DNA from: Cupriavidus taiwanensis
Lineage (GTDB): Bacteria; Pseudomonadota; Gammaproteobacteria; Burkholderiales; Burkholderiaceae
Length of the DNA: 64,000 bases
Direction of reading: 5' to 3'
Assembly: GCF_900250115.1 (NCBI RefSeq)
Contig: NZ_LT984803.1
Location: 1,577,583-1,641,582, forward strand
Shown: positions 8,160 to 16,009 of the stretch, piece after piece
Layout: every line of letters starts with the position of its first letter
How positions within the stretch are numbered: the stretch's first letter is position 1
Translations under genes and position numbers: made by a program
The notes under the pieces: generated by a model
Told to the model about the DNA's origin: nothing
Databases searched by the model: none
Seen by the model: the letters and a program-made list of their open reading frames with translations, nothing else

Positions 8160-8954
8160 ATGTTTGTCGATTCCCACTGCCATATCGATTTCCCCGAACT
8201 GGCCGCGCGCCTGCCGGAACTGCTCGAGAACATGCGCGCCAACCAGGTCACGCATGCGTTGTGCATCTCGGTCACGCTGGAAGATTTCCCGCGCGTGCTG
8301 GCGCTGGCCGAGCAGCATCCCAACCTCTACGCGTCGGTCGGCGTGCATCCGGACTATGAAGAAGGCGAAGACCCGACCCTGGAGCGGCTGGTGGCGCTGT
8401 CCGCCCACCCGCGCGTGGTCGGCACCGGCGAGACCGGGCTGGACTACTACCGGCTGAACGGCCGCAGCATCGCCGAGATGGAATGGCAGCGCGAACGCTT
8501 CCGCACCCATATCCGCGCCGCGCGCCAGACCGGCAAGCCGCTGATCATCCATACCCGTTCCTCGGCAGATGACACCTTGCGGCTGATGCGCGAGGAAAAC
8601 GCGGGCGAAGCCGGCGGCGTGATGCACTGCTTTACCGAAACCTGGGAAGTCGCCCGCCAGGCGCTCGACCAGGGCTTCCATATCTCGTTTTCCGGCATCG
8701 TCACCTTCAAGAGCGCGGCGGAGCTGCAGGAAACCGCGCGCAGGGTGCCGCTGGACCGCATGCTGATCGAGACCGATTCCCCCTACCTGGCACCAGTGCC
8801 GTACCGCGGCAAGACCAACGAGCCGGCCTGGGTGCGCCATGTGGGCGCGTTCATCGCGCAGCTGCGCGGCCTCCCGGTGGAGCAGGTGGCGGAACAGACG
8901 ACGGAAAATTTCTTTAATCTATTCACGCACATTGACAGGAAATCTCATGGTTGA
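8160..8954 (+). CDS. tatD: TatD-family metal-dependent hydrolase/DNase
   Basis: TatD-type proteins are TIM-barrel metallohydrolases with DNase activity. The 264-residue protein shows all metal-site motifs: DSHCHIDF at residues 4-11 (HxH), TGETGLDYY with the glutamate, IIHTRSS, HCFTETWE, and ETDSPYLAPVPYRGKTNEP near the C-terminus. It is closest to the YcfH subgroup that lies beside holB/PilZ in many proteobacteria. The end overlaps the start of the ankyrin gene by 8 bp, indicating translational coupling. Confidence 0.93.
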   Translation: MFVDSHCHIDFPELAARLPELLENMRANQVTHALCISVTLEDFPRVLALAEQHPNLYASVGVHPDYEEGEDPTLERLVALSAHPRVVGTGETGLDYYRLNGRSIAEMEWQRERFRTHIRAARQTGKPLIIHTRSSADDTLRLMREENAGEAGGVMHCFTETWEVARQALDQGFHISFSGIVTFKSAAELQETARRVPLDRMLIETDSPYLAPVPYRGKTNEPAWVRHVGAFIAQLRGLPVEQVAEQTTENFFNLFTHIDRKSHG

Positions 8955-9693
8955 CATGAAGTTTGTCCGCCGTGCCGTTGGCGCGGTCGCGCTGGCCGCC
9001 GCCGCGCTTGCGCAGGCCGCCCCGGCCGACGACATGCGCAAGGCGGTGGAATTCGACGACGCCAATACCGTCAAGAAGCTGCTGGCCAGGGGCGTCGACC
9101 CCAATGTGGTCGACAACCGCGGCAACCCGGCGCTGGTGCTGGCGCTGCGCGAGAAGTCGCTGAAGGCCGCCACGGTGCTGATCCGCGCCAAGGACATCGA
9201 TTTCGACAAGGCCAACCCGGCCGGCGAAACCCCGCTGATGATGGCGGCGCTGCAGGGCCAGCTCGACATGGTCAAGCTGATGGTCGACGACATGGAGGCC
9301 GAGATCAACAAGACCGGCTGGGCCCCGCTGCACTATGCCGCCACCAACGGCCACAACGACGTGGTCAAGTACCTGGTCGACCATGCCGCGTATATCGACG
9401 CCGAAAGCCCCAACGGCACCACGCCGCTGATGATGGCCGCGCGCGGCGGCCATATCGAGACCGTCAAGCTGCTGCTGGACGAAGGCGCCGACATGCGCCT
9501 GAAGAACCAGCAGGGCATGACCGCGATCGATTTTGCCGAGCGCTACAACCAGGCCGAGATCGCCAGCGGGCTGAAGGCGCGCTGGCAGAAGCTGTATCCG
9601 CAGGCGCCGATCGTGCCGGCGCCGCCGCTCAAGCCGCCCGTCGCCGAGCCCGGCGGCCAGCGGCCCGCGGCGCCGCAAGGCAAGGGCTGGTAA
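8947..9693 (+). CDS. Exported ankyrin-repeat protein
   Basis: The 248-residue protein has an N-terminal signal peptide (MVDMKFVRRAVGAVALAAAA, cleavage probably near AQAA-PAD) followed by about five ankyrin repeats. Examples are NPAGETPLMMAALQGQLDMV, GWAPLHYAATNGHNDVV and NGTTPLMMAARGGHIETVKL. The C-terminal tail is proline-rich. Ankyrin proteins mediate protein binding, and this one should act in the periplasm. Its partner is unknown. The start at 8947 overlaps tatD; an internal ATG at 8956 is an equally possible start. Confidence 0.88.
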   Translation: MVDMKFVRRAVGAVALAAAALAQAAPADDMRKAVEFDDANTVKKLLARGVDPNVVDNRGNPALVLALREKSLKAATVLIRAKDIDFDKANPAGETPLMMAALQGQLDMVKLMVDDMEAEINKTGWAPLHYAATNGHNDVVKYLVDHAAYIDAESPNGTTPLMMAARGGHIETVKLLLDEGADMRLKNQQGMTAIDFAERYNQAEIASGLKARWQKLYPQAPIVPAPPLKPPVAEPGGQRPAAPQGKGW

Positions 9694-9708
9694 GCCGGCG
9701 CGGCGGCG

Positions 9709-10110
9709 ATGGCGAGCGGCTCGCGCCTGCGCCAGTGGGCGCGCCGGCTCAAGGGCAGCCTGCTGATGCTGTGGTTCTGCAGCCGCCACCCCGGCACGCC
9801 GTGGGCGGCGCGGCTGCTGGGCGCGCTGGTGGTGGCCTATGCCTTCAGCCCGATCGACCTGATCCCGGATTTCATCCCGGTGCTCGGCTATCTGGATGAC
9901 GTGCTGCTGGTCCCGCTGGGAATCTGGCTCACGCTGCGGATGATTCCCGTCGCGGTCAGGGACGAATGCCGCGACCGCGCCGACGCCTGGCAGGCCACCC
10001 ACGCGCAACGGCCGCGCAATCGCGCGGCCGCCGTGGTCATCGTGCTGGTGTGGGTGGTGCTTGCCTGGCTGGCGTGGCGCTGGCTGGCGCCGCACTGGCG
10101 CCAGCCCTAG
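9709..10110 (+). CDS. DUF1232 (YkvA-like) membrane protein
   Basis: This 133-residue protein carries the DUF1232 core [22 protein letters not shown] at about residues 43-64, the hallmark of YkvA-like proteins. It has one hydrophobic hairpin there and a C-terminal membrane segment ([20 protein letters not shown]). The function of the family is unknown. It begins 15 bp after the ankyrin gene and converges on egtB. The two stop codons share the tetramer CTAG at 10107-10110. Confidence 0.87.
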   Translation: MASGSRLRQWARRLKGSLLMLWFCSRHPGTPWAARLLGALVVAYAFSPIDLIPDFIPVLGYLDDVLLVPLGIWLTLRMIPVAVRDECRDRADAWQATHAQRPRNRAAAVVIVLVWVVLAWLAWRWLAPHWRQP

Positions 10111-11396
10111 GCATCGTCGGCGAGCCGCACGCCGGTGAACTGCCAGCGCTGGTGCGGATAGAAGAAGTTGCGGTAGGTCGCGCGGATATGCGATTCGGGG
10201 GTGACGCAGGAACCGCCGCGCAGCACCATCTGGCCGCTCATGAACTTGCCGTTGTACTCGCCCACCGCGCCCGGGTTGGGGCGGAAGCCGGGATAGGGCA
10301 GGAAGGCGCTGGCGGTCCATTCCCATACGTCGCCGAACATCTGGCGCAGCACGCCGGCGGTGTTCTGCCGGTCGGGCAGCGGCCGCAGCGCGCGCCCCTC
10401 GACGAAATTCCCGGTGGCCGGCAGGCGGCTGGCGGCATGTTCCCATTCCGCCTCGGTCGGCAGCCGGCGCTCGGCCCAGCGGGCGAACGCGTCGGCCTCA
10501 TAGAAGCTGAGGTGGGTCACCGGGCTGTCCGGGTCGACCGGGTGCATGCCGCGCAGCGTCATCTGCCACCAGGTGCCGTCGCGCTCTTCCCAGTAGAGCG
10601 GCGCCTGGATGCCTTGCTCGCCGACCCAGCGCCAGCCGTCGGACAGCCACAGCCCGGCGCTCTGGTAGCCGCCATCCTCGATGAACTCGAACCATTGCCG
10701 GTTGCTGACGGGGTGCGAGCACAGCGTGAAGGGATGCAGGTAGGCCTTGTGGCGCGGTCCTTCGCAATCGAAGGCGAAGCTCTCGCCGCGGTGGCCGATT
10801 TCGACCAGCCCGCCGTCGAAGCCGATCCAGTCCGGCGCGGGGCGCGGGTCGGCAATGACCGGCGCGGGCAGCTCCGGGGCAAAGGCGGGGCGCAGCGGGT
10901 TCTGCGCGAACAGATGCAGCACGTCGGTCAGCAGCAGCTCCTGGTGCTGCTGTTCATGCTGCAGGCCGAGCGTGATCAGCGCGGCTTCGCCATCGGTCTG
11001 CGCGCTGCCCAGCAGCGACAGCATCGCTTCGTCGACGGCCTCGCGATAGGCCAGCACTTCGTCCAGCGACGGCCGCGTCAGCAGGCCGCGCTGCGGGCGC
11101 GGATGGCGCGCGCCGACCGCTTCATAGTAAGAGTTGAAGAGATAGCGGTAGGCCGGGTCGACCGGCTCGTAGTCCGGCAGGCGCGCGGCCAGCACGAATT
11201 CCTCGAAGAACCACGTGGTGTGCGCCAGGTGCCATTTTGCCGGGCTGGCGTCGTCCATGGACTGCACGGTGGCATCGGCATCGGACAGGTCGGCCACCAG
11301 GGTCTCGGTGGCGGCGCGTACGTGCCGGTACTGCGAAAGCAGGGCGGGTTCGTGCGGCGGATGGAGGGCGGCTCCTGGCAACAGGGCTGAAGTCAT
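10107..11396 (-). CDS. egtB: EgtB-type sulfoxide/selenoneine synthase family protein (DinB + FGE domains)
   Basis: The 429-residue protein is a non-haem iron enzyme of the ergothioneine-synthesis class, which joins a thiol (or seleno-sugar) to trimethylhistidine using oxygen. The N-terminal DinB-like domain carries the iron-ligand histidines ([13 protein letters not shown], His56/His59; [12 protein letters not shown], His147 and His151). The C-terminal FGE-type lectin fold (about residues 190-425) includes [12 protein letters not shown] and [12 protein letters not shown]. No egtD methyltransferase or other sen/egt gene is adjacent, which is unusual, and a SenA-like role cannot be excluded. 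Stops of this gene and the DUF1232 gene overlap in CTAG. Confidence 0.85.
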   Translation of the reverse strand: MTSALLPGAALHPPHEPALLSQYRHVRAATETLVADLSDADATVQSMDDASPAKWHLAHTTWFFEEFVLAARLPDYEPVDPAYRYLFNSYYEAVGARHPRPQRGLLTRPSLDEVLAYREAVDEAMLSLLGSAQTDGEAALITLGLQHEQQHQELLLTDVLHLFAQNPLRPAFAPELPAPVIADPRPAPDWIGFDGGLVEIGHRGESFAFDCEGPRHKAYLHPFTLCSHPVSNRQWFEFIEDGGYQSAGLWLSDGWRWVGEQGIQAPLYWEERDGTWWQMTLRGMHPVDPDSPVTHLSFYEADAFARWAERRLPTEAEWEHAASRLPATGNFVEGRALRPLPDRQNTAGVLRQMFGDVWEWTASAFLPYPGFRPNPGAVGEYNGKFMSGQMVLRGGSCVTPESHIRATYRNFFYPHQRWQFTGVRLADDA

Positions 11397-11595
11397 GCGG
11401 GCTCCCGGGTTGGATCGGTCGATGACTGCAGGCGGTGCACTGCCGCGGCCAGGGGCCGTGGCCGCGCGCCGCCCATGGCACGCGGGGCGCCGTAGCGCCC
11501 CGAACCATCATAGACCCGATCCGGTCCCGCGGCGAGCCGGCGCCGTCCTACAGCGCCGGCCCGGTCCCCGTGGCTTCAGTCGGCTTCAGTCGGCG
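11397..11595. other. Intergenic region, no feature recognised
   Basis: About 200 bp of GC-rich sequence lie between egtB and azoR, both on the minus strand. A TATGAT hexamer on the minus strand (11512 down to 11507) could be a -10 for egtB, but no -35 is seen. No small gene or convincing terminator was found. Confidence 0.4.
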
Positions 11596-12216
11596 TCAGG
11601 CCGCCAGGCGGCTGGCGTCGTTCAGCGCCGCGATCTCGGTGCGGGCGCTGGCCAGGCCGGCTTCGCGGAACTGCGGCCCCATCGCCAGGCCGTGGGCGCG
11701 CACGTAGGTGATGTCGGTGATGCCCAGGAAGCGGAACACGACATCGACGGTCTTTTCGTGCAGGTCCAGCTCGCTGGCATCCTGGCGCACGCCGCCACGC
11801 GACGACACCACGATCACGCGCTTGCCGCCGGCCAGGCCGACCGGGCCGTTCTCGGTGTACTTGAAAGTACGGCCAGCCTGCGCGATGCGGTCGATCCAGG
11901 CCTTGAGCTGGCTGGGGATGCTGAAGTTGTACTGCGGCACGCCCACCACCAGCACGTCGGCAGCCAGGAACTCGGCCAGCCACTGCTCGGTGCGCTGCAG
12001 CTCGGCTTGCTGCACGGCGTCGAGGCCGTCCTTGGGCCCGCCCAGCACGGGCAGCAGGTTGCCGGAGAGGTGCGCCGGTGCATCCTGGTCCAGGTCGCGC
12101 ACGGTGACGACGGCGCCGGGGTTGGCGGCGACCAGGTCGGCCACCACGCTGGCGGTCAGGCTGCGCGAAACGGAGTTGTCGCCGAGGACGCTGGAATCGA
12201 TCTGCAGGATGTTCAT
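11596..12216 (-). CDS. azoR: FMN-dependent NADH-azoreductase
   Basis: AzoR is a flavodoxin-like quinone/azo reductase that uses FMN and NAD(P)H in the cytoplasm and helps detoxify quinones. The 206-residue protein starts MNILQIDSSVLGDNSVSRSL with the FMN phosphate-binding serines. It contains GVPQYNFSIPSQLKAWIDRI and the VSSRGGV flavin contact. The ATG at 12216 is the start; the frame remains open further upstream only as antisense to the lysR gene. It is divergent from lysR at 12379, which probably controls it. Confidence 0.94.
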   Translation of the reverse strand: MNILQIDSSVLGDNSVSRSLTASVVADLVAANPGAVVTVRDLDQDAPAHLSGNLLPVLGGPKDGLDAVQQAELQRTEQWLAEFLAADVLVVGVPQYNFSIPSQLKAWIDRIAQAGRTFKYTENGPVGLAGGKRVIVVSSRGGVRQDASELDLHEKTVDVVFRFLGITDITYVRAHGLAMGPQFREAGLASARTEIAALNDASRLAA

Positions 12217-12273
12217 GTCTATCTCCACAAGGGTGCGGTTGCGATGGAGGAAAGATAGCGGCTGGCCATTGGT

Positions 12274-12313
12274 ATCGGTAGTGAGGCAAAATGCAAATGA
12301 TTGTTCTACCGAT
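12274..12313. promoter_or_regulatory. Inverted repeat in the azoR/lysR divergent promoter, candidate LysR operator
   Basis: ATCGGTAG at 12274-12281 is repeated as its exact reverse complement CTACCGAT at 12306-12313. The half-site centres are 32 bp apart, about three helical turns, in the 162-bp gap between the two genes. Binding by the adjacent LysR protein is inference. Confidence 0.45.
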
Positions 12314-12378
12314 GCAACGCCATTGCGGGCGGCATCCGCGCCGGGCCGCGGGCCGTCCGGGTGACTCCGGAGCCCTCC

Positions 12379-13326
12379 ATGCAAGACCTCAATGACCTGT
12401 CGCTGTTTGCCCAAGTGGTCGAGCACGGCAGTTTCTCGGCCGCCAGCCGCGCCACCGGCGTGCCCAAGTCGCGCCTGAGCCGGCGCATCGCCCAGCTCGA
12501 GCGCGACCTCGGGGTCCAGCTGCTGCGGCGGACCACGCGCCAGGTGCGCGTGACTCCGCTGGGGGAATCCTTCTACGAGCGCTGCCGCGCCATGCTCAAC
12601 GAGGCCGCGGCGGCGCGCGAGGTCATCGAGCAGGCGCGCGAGCAGCCCGGCGGCACGCTGCGGGTGAGCTGCCCGATCGCGATCGCGCAGATCCTGCTGG
12701 CGCCGGCGATCGGCCATTTCATGCGGGCCAACCCGGCGGTGCGGATCGAACTGGAAACCACCAACCGGCGCGTCGACGTGATCGGCGAGGGCTTCGACCT
12801 GGCGCTGCGCGTGCGCGAGGTGATGGAAGACTCCAGCCTGGCGGTGCGCACCTTTGGCGAAAGCGAACTGATGCTGGTGGCCAGCCCGGCGCTGCTCGAC
12901 AGCATCGGCCGGCCACGCACGCCGCAGGCGCTCGACGGCATGCCCGGCGTCGGCCAGCAGCCGCACGACGGCAAGCATGCCTGGATCCTGCGCTGCAAGA
13001 GCGGCGACTCGATCCAGATCGCCTACGATCCGCGCCTGGTCACCGACGAGTTCGCGCTGCTGCGCGAGGCCGCCATCGCCGGCGTCGGCGTCGCCATGCT
13101 GCCGCGCATGTTCTGCCGCGAGGCGCTGGAGAACGGCGAGCTGGAACTGGTGCTGCCGCAGTACGACATGCCGGTCGGGACGTTGCACGCCGTGTTCCCG
13201 TCGCGCAAGGGCGTCACGCCGGCCACCCGGCGCTTCCTCGACTTCCTCGGCGAGGTATTGCCCGAGTGCGCGCACAAGGTCGGCATGCAGGAGCCCCGGC
13301 CGCCGTCGATGCACCGGGTGGTGTAG
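12379..13326 (+). CDS. LysR-family transcriptional regulator (CrgA/AaeR-like)
   Basis: The 315-residue regulator has the LysR helix-turn-helix at residues 4-63 (LSLFAQVVEHGSFSAASRAT, SRLSRRIAQLERDLGVQLLRRTTR) and a type-2 periplasmic-binding-like effector domain. The form resembles the CrgA/AaeR group, whose members often respond to aromatic or quinone compounds. The start MQDLNDLSLF at 12379 was chosen over an upstream opening of the frame. It is divergent from azoR, the standard arrangement for a LysR regulator and its target. Confidence 0.92.
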   Translation: MQDLNDLSLFAQVVEHGSFSAASRATGVPKSRLSRRIAQLERDLGVQLLRRTTRQVRVTPLGESFYERCRAMLNEAAAAREVIEQAREQPGGTLRVSCPIAIAQILLAPAIGHFMRANPAVRIELETTNRRVDVIGEGFDLALRVREVMEDSSLAVRTFGESELMLVASPALLDSIGRPRTPQALDGMPGVGQQPHDGKHAWILRCKSGDSIQIAYDPRLVTDEFALLREAAIAGVGVAMLPRMFCREALENGELELVLPQYDMPVGTLHAVFPSRKGVTPATRRFLDFLGEVLPECAHKVGMQEPRPPSMHRVV

Positions 13327-13353
13327 CGCCGGCCGCCCGCGCGCATTTGCGGC

Positions 13354-13382
13354 TTTACGTTCACGCCGCCCCGAACTAAGGT
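13354..13382 (+). promoter_or_regulatory. Candidate promoter for the DoxX gene
   Basis: TTTACG (13354-13359) and TAAGGT (13377-13382) are separated by 17 bp. They match the sigma-70 consensus at four and three of six positions. The site lies about 80 bp before the DoxX start in the gap after lysR. Confidence 0.3.
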
Positions 13383-13462
13383 ACAGGGGGCGAACTTTGC
13401 GCGTGAGGGTAAAGGCGCATGGATCGACGACCAATACGCAGACAACGGCAAGGAGAATGGCC

Positions 13463-13882
13463 ATGGCTGGCTCTCAGGATTCCCAGGACTTGGGCAAGGC
13501 GCTGCTGCGCATCGTGCTTGGCGTGCTTATCCTGATGCACGGCATCGCCAAGCTGACCGGCGATTCCGGCATCGGCTTCGTGTCGAAGCTGGTCGCTGAC
13601 GTCGGCTTGCCGGCCTGGGTGGCCTACGGCGTCTACATCGGCGAAGTGGTGGCGCCGATCCTGCTGATCATCGGGCTGTGGAGCCGGCTGGCGGCGCTGG
13701 TCGTGGCCATCAACATGCTGTTCGCAGTGGCGCTGGTGCACACCAAGGAGCTCGCCATGCTGTCCAAGACCGGCGGCTGGGCCCTGGAGCTGCAGGGCAT
13801 GTTCCTGGGCGCGGCGCTGGCGGTGGCCCTGCTGGGGGCGGGCAGGTTCAGCGTGGGCGGCATCAACGGCAAGCTCAACTAG
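13463..13882 (+). CDS. DoxX-family membrane protein
   Basis: The 139-residue protein has four predicted membrane helices, about residues 10-28, 48-70, 75-95 and 105-125 (for example IVLGVLILMHGIAKLTG and GEVVAPILLIIGLWSRLAAL). DoxX proteins are small quinol-linked membrane proteins, some tied to thiosulfate oxidation or oxidative stress; the specific role here is unknown. Two in-frame ATGs occur. The one at 13463 lies seven bases after AGGAG (13451-13455), whereas the one at 13457 is too close, so the ribosome site favours 13463. Confidence 0.88.
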   Translation: MAGSQDSQDLGKALLRIVLGVLILMHGIAKLTGDSGIGFVSKLVADVGLPAWVAYGVYIGEVVAPILLIIGLWSRLAALVVAINMLFAVALVHTKELAMLSKTGGWALELQGMFLGAALAVALLGAGRFSVGGINGKLN

Positions 13883-13937
13883 TGCCTCCCGCGGCGGCGC
13901 GGCACGGCGCGCCGCCGTCAATTCCTGGAGATGTATC

Positions 13938-14516
13938 GTGAATGCGTTCCGGCAATTCTTCCCGGTGGCGGTCCCGGTGGCGGCCGCGGCGCTGCTGCTG
14001 TGGGGCTGCGCCAGCGTGCCCGACATCAAGACCGACTATAACCGCGCCACGGACTTCAGCGCCTACCGCACCTTCGGCTTCGTCGAGCGTCCCGGCACCG
14101 ACCGCGCGGGCTATGAAAGCCTGACCACCCAGTACTTCAAGACCGCGGTCGAGCGCGAACTGGGCGCGCGCGGCTACCGCTACGCGGCGCAGTCGCCGGA
14201 CCTGCTGGTCAACTTCAATGCCAGGCTGCAGGAAAAGGTGGAGGTCAGCCCGGCCCCCGCGCCGATGATGGGCTATTACGGCTATCGCGGCGGGCTGTAT
14301 GCGCCGTGGCCGGGGTATGGCTTCTATAACGACGTGTACCGCTACACCGAGGGCACCGTGAACATCGACCTGGTCGACCGGCGCCAGATGAAACTGGTGT
14401 GGGAAGGCGTGGCGGTCGGCAGCGTCGACACCAGCGACAAGGCCAGCGCCCAGCAGCGCATCGACAAGACAGTGGCGCAGATCTTCGCCAAGTATCCGTT
14501 CCGGGCCGGGCAGTAA
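13938..14516 (+). CDS. DUF4136 lipoprotein
   Basis: The 192-residue protein has a lipoprotein signal with the acylated cysteine at residue 24 (LLLWGC). A DUF4136 domain follows (about residues 30-188), starting VPDIKTDYNRATDFSAYRTF. DUF4136 proteins are envelope lipoproteins of unknown function. A tyrosine/glycine-rich insert (MMGYYGYRGGLYAPWPGYG) lies at about residues 110-128. The start is GTG at 13938, preceded by TGGAG; nearby ATGs at 13931 and 13942 are out of frame. Confidence 0.87.
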   Translation: MNAFRQFFPVAVPVAAAALLLWGCASVPDIKTDYNRATDFSAYRTFGFVERPGTDRAGYESLTTQYFKTAVERELGARGYRYAAQSPDLLVNFNARLQEKVEVSPAPAPMMGYYGYRGGLYAPWPGYGFYNDVYRYTEGTVNIDLVDRRQMKLVWEGVAVGSVDTSDKASAQQRIDKTVAQIFAKYPFRAGQ

Positions 14517-14534
14517 GGCTGGTGGCGGCGCCGC

Positions 14535-15758
14535 TCAGGCCGGTGGCGTGGCCGCCGCGCGCTCGATGGCGTCGGCGACGAAGGCCTCGGCCGGTCTGGG
14601 CGCCGACCACAGGTAGCCCTGGCCCAGTGGGCAGCCCAGTGCCCGCAGCGCGGCGCGCTGGGCCTCGGTCTCGACGCCCTCGGCCACGCACTCCAGCCCC
14701 AGCTCCCGCGCCAGGCCGATCATGCTGCGGCAGATCGTGGCGCGCTGGCCGTGCCGGTCGACTTCGGCGACGAACCAGCGGTCGACTTTCAGTTGCGTAA
14801 ACGGCAGGTCCGCCAGCAGCTTGAGCGTGGCGATGCCCACGCCGAAATCGTCGATCGCCACGCCATAGCCGAGCAGCCGCAGCCGGTTCAGCGCCACCGA
14901 CAGCGCCAGCGTGTCGGGCACCGGGCAGCTTTCAGTCAGCTCCACCGTCAGCGCCTGCCGCGGCACGCCGCTGGCTGCCACCAGCGCATCGAACGATTCC
15001 AGCACGCCCGGCCGGCACAGCGTCTGCGCCGACGCGTTGAGGCCCAGCGCAATTTCGACCCCGGCGGCACGCAGGCGCTGCAGCGCCGCCAGGCACTGCC
15101 GCGCGACCAGGAAGAACACCCGGTCGGCCGCGTCCATGGCCTCGAGCTGCGGAATGAACTGGTCGGGTGGCACCAGCCCATGCTCTGGATGGCGCCAGCG
15201 CACCAGCGCTTCGGCCCCGGCCAGGCGGCCGCTGGCAAGGTCGTGCTGGGGCTGCAGCATGACCAGCAGGTCCGCGCCGGCCCGGGTCGCGGCGAGCAGT
15301 TCCTCGGCGTCGGGCGTCCAGGCGGGCACGCCCGCCGCGGTATCCTGGCGCACCAGGGCGTCGGCCAGGATCACTTCGAGCGCGTCAGGCGACAGCGGCT
15401 TGCGCAGCGCGTGCACGCGCGGGATGCCGGCGGCATGCGCCAGGCCGCGATTGGAATCGAGGATGTCTTCGGCCAGCGCCGTGACCCAGACCCAGACCGG
15501 CGGCGCGCCGGCAAAGGCGCGCGGGCCGCGCCGGTGCAGTTCGGCGATCAGCTCGGGGCCGTTGCAGCCGGGCATTTCGATGTCGCACAGCACCACGTCG
15601 AATGGCTCGCGCGCCAGCAGCTCGGCCGCCTGCGTGCCGTCGTGCGCGCTGGCCAGGGCCTGCACGCCGACATGGCGCAGCAGCCCCTCGGCGGCGGCGC
15701 GCTGGAACGGGTGGTCTTCGACGACGAGGATGCGCAGCCTGGCGTAGTGGATTGGCAT
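14535..15758 (-). CDS. Response regulator with EAL c-di-GMP phosphodiesterase domain
   Basis: The 407-residue protein joins a receiver domain (about residues 8-125: [10 protein letters not shown], phospho-acceptor Asp in [16 protein letters not shown], Lys in RKPLS) to a C-terminal EAL domain (about residues 155-400). The EAL active-site residues are intact: EALVRW, Asn in GLNASAQ, Glu in ELTES, the DDFG loop in [12 protein letters not shown], Lys in LKVDRW, and AEGVET. It should therefore hydrolyse c-di-GMP when phosphorylated by an unknown kinase. The ATG at 15758 is the start. It is divergent from ftsK, with no kinase gene beside it. Confidence 0.9.
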   Translation of the reverse strand: MPIHYARLRILVVEDHPFQRAAAEGLLRHVGVQALASAHDGTQAAELLAREPFDVVLCDIEMPGCNGPELIAELHRRGPRAFAGAPPVWVWVTALAEDILDSNRGLAHAAGIPRVHALRKPLSPDALEVILADALVRQDTAAGVPAWTPDAEELLAATRAGADLLVMLQPQHDLASGRLAGAEALVRWRHPEHGLVPPDQFIPQLEAMDAADRVFFLVARQCLAALQRLRAAGVEIALGLNASAQTLCRPGVLESFDALVAASGVPRQALTVELTESCPVPDTLALSVALNRLRLLGYGVAIDDFGVGIATLKLLADLPFTQLKVDRWFVAEVDRHGQRATICRSMIGLARELGLECVAEGVETEAQRAALRALGCPLGQGYLWSAPRPAEAFVADAIERAAATPPA

Positions 15759-16009
15759 GGAGCGTGGGCAGAAGGGCAGCGCGGCGCGTCGCCGCCATGC
15801 GCGGCGAGCGGGTTTGCCGAATGGTAGCGCGGCGCGGCTGCGCCAGGCGCCGGCGGCGTCATGGCATGGGCGTGAAGATGCCCGCGATCGCCCTGCCATC
15901 GTTGCGCAATGGCGTTGAAACCGCGCCGCGTTACGAATATTTGCGCTTTCCGATTCAATCGCCGACTGCCATAACCGCTACAATCGCTGCCCGGTGTTTT
16001 GAAGATGGC
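15759..16009. promoter_or_regulatory. Divergent region between the REC–EAL gene and ftsK
   Basis: This 251-bp gap is GC-rich on the left and AT-richer from about 15930. TACAAT at 15979-15984 is a good plus-strand -10 candidate for ftsK, 26 bp before its start. The nearest -35-like hexamer (TTCAAT, 15954-15959) is 19 bp away, so the promoter is tentative. Confidence 0.35.

Noticed and set aside
12217..13464. Possible N-terminal fusion of about 400 residues to AzoR
   Set aside because: The added sequence is antisense to the lysR gene, and AzoR has a standard start at 12216.
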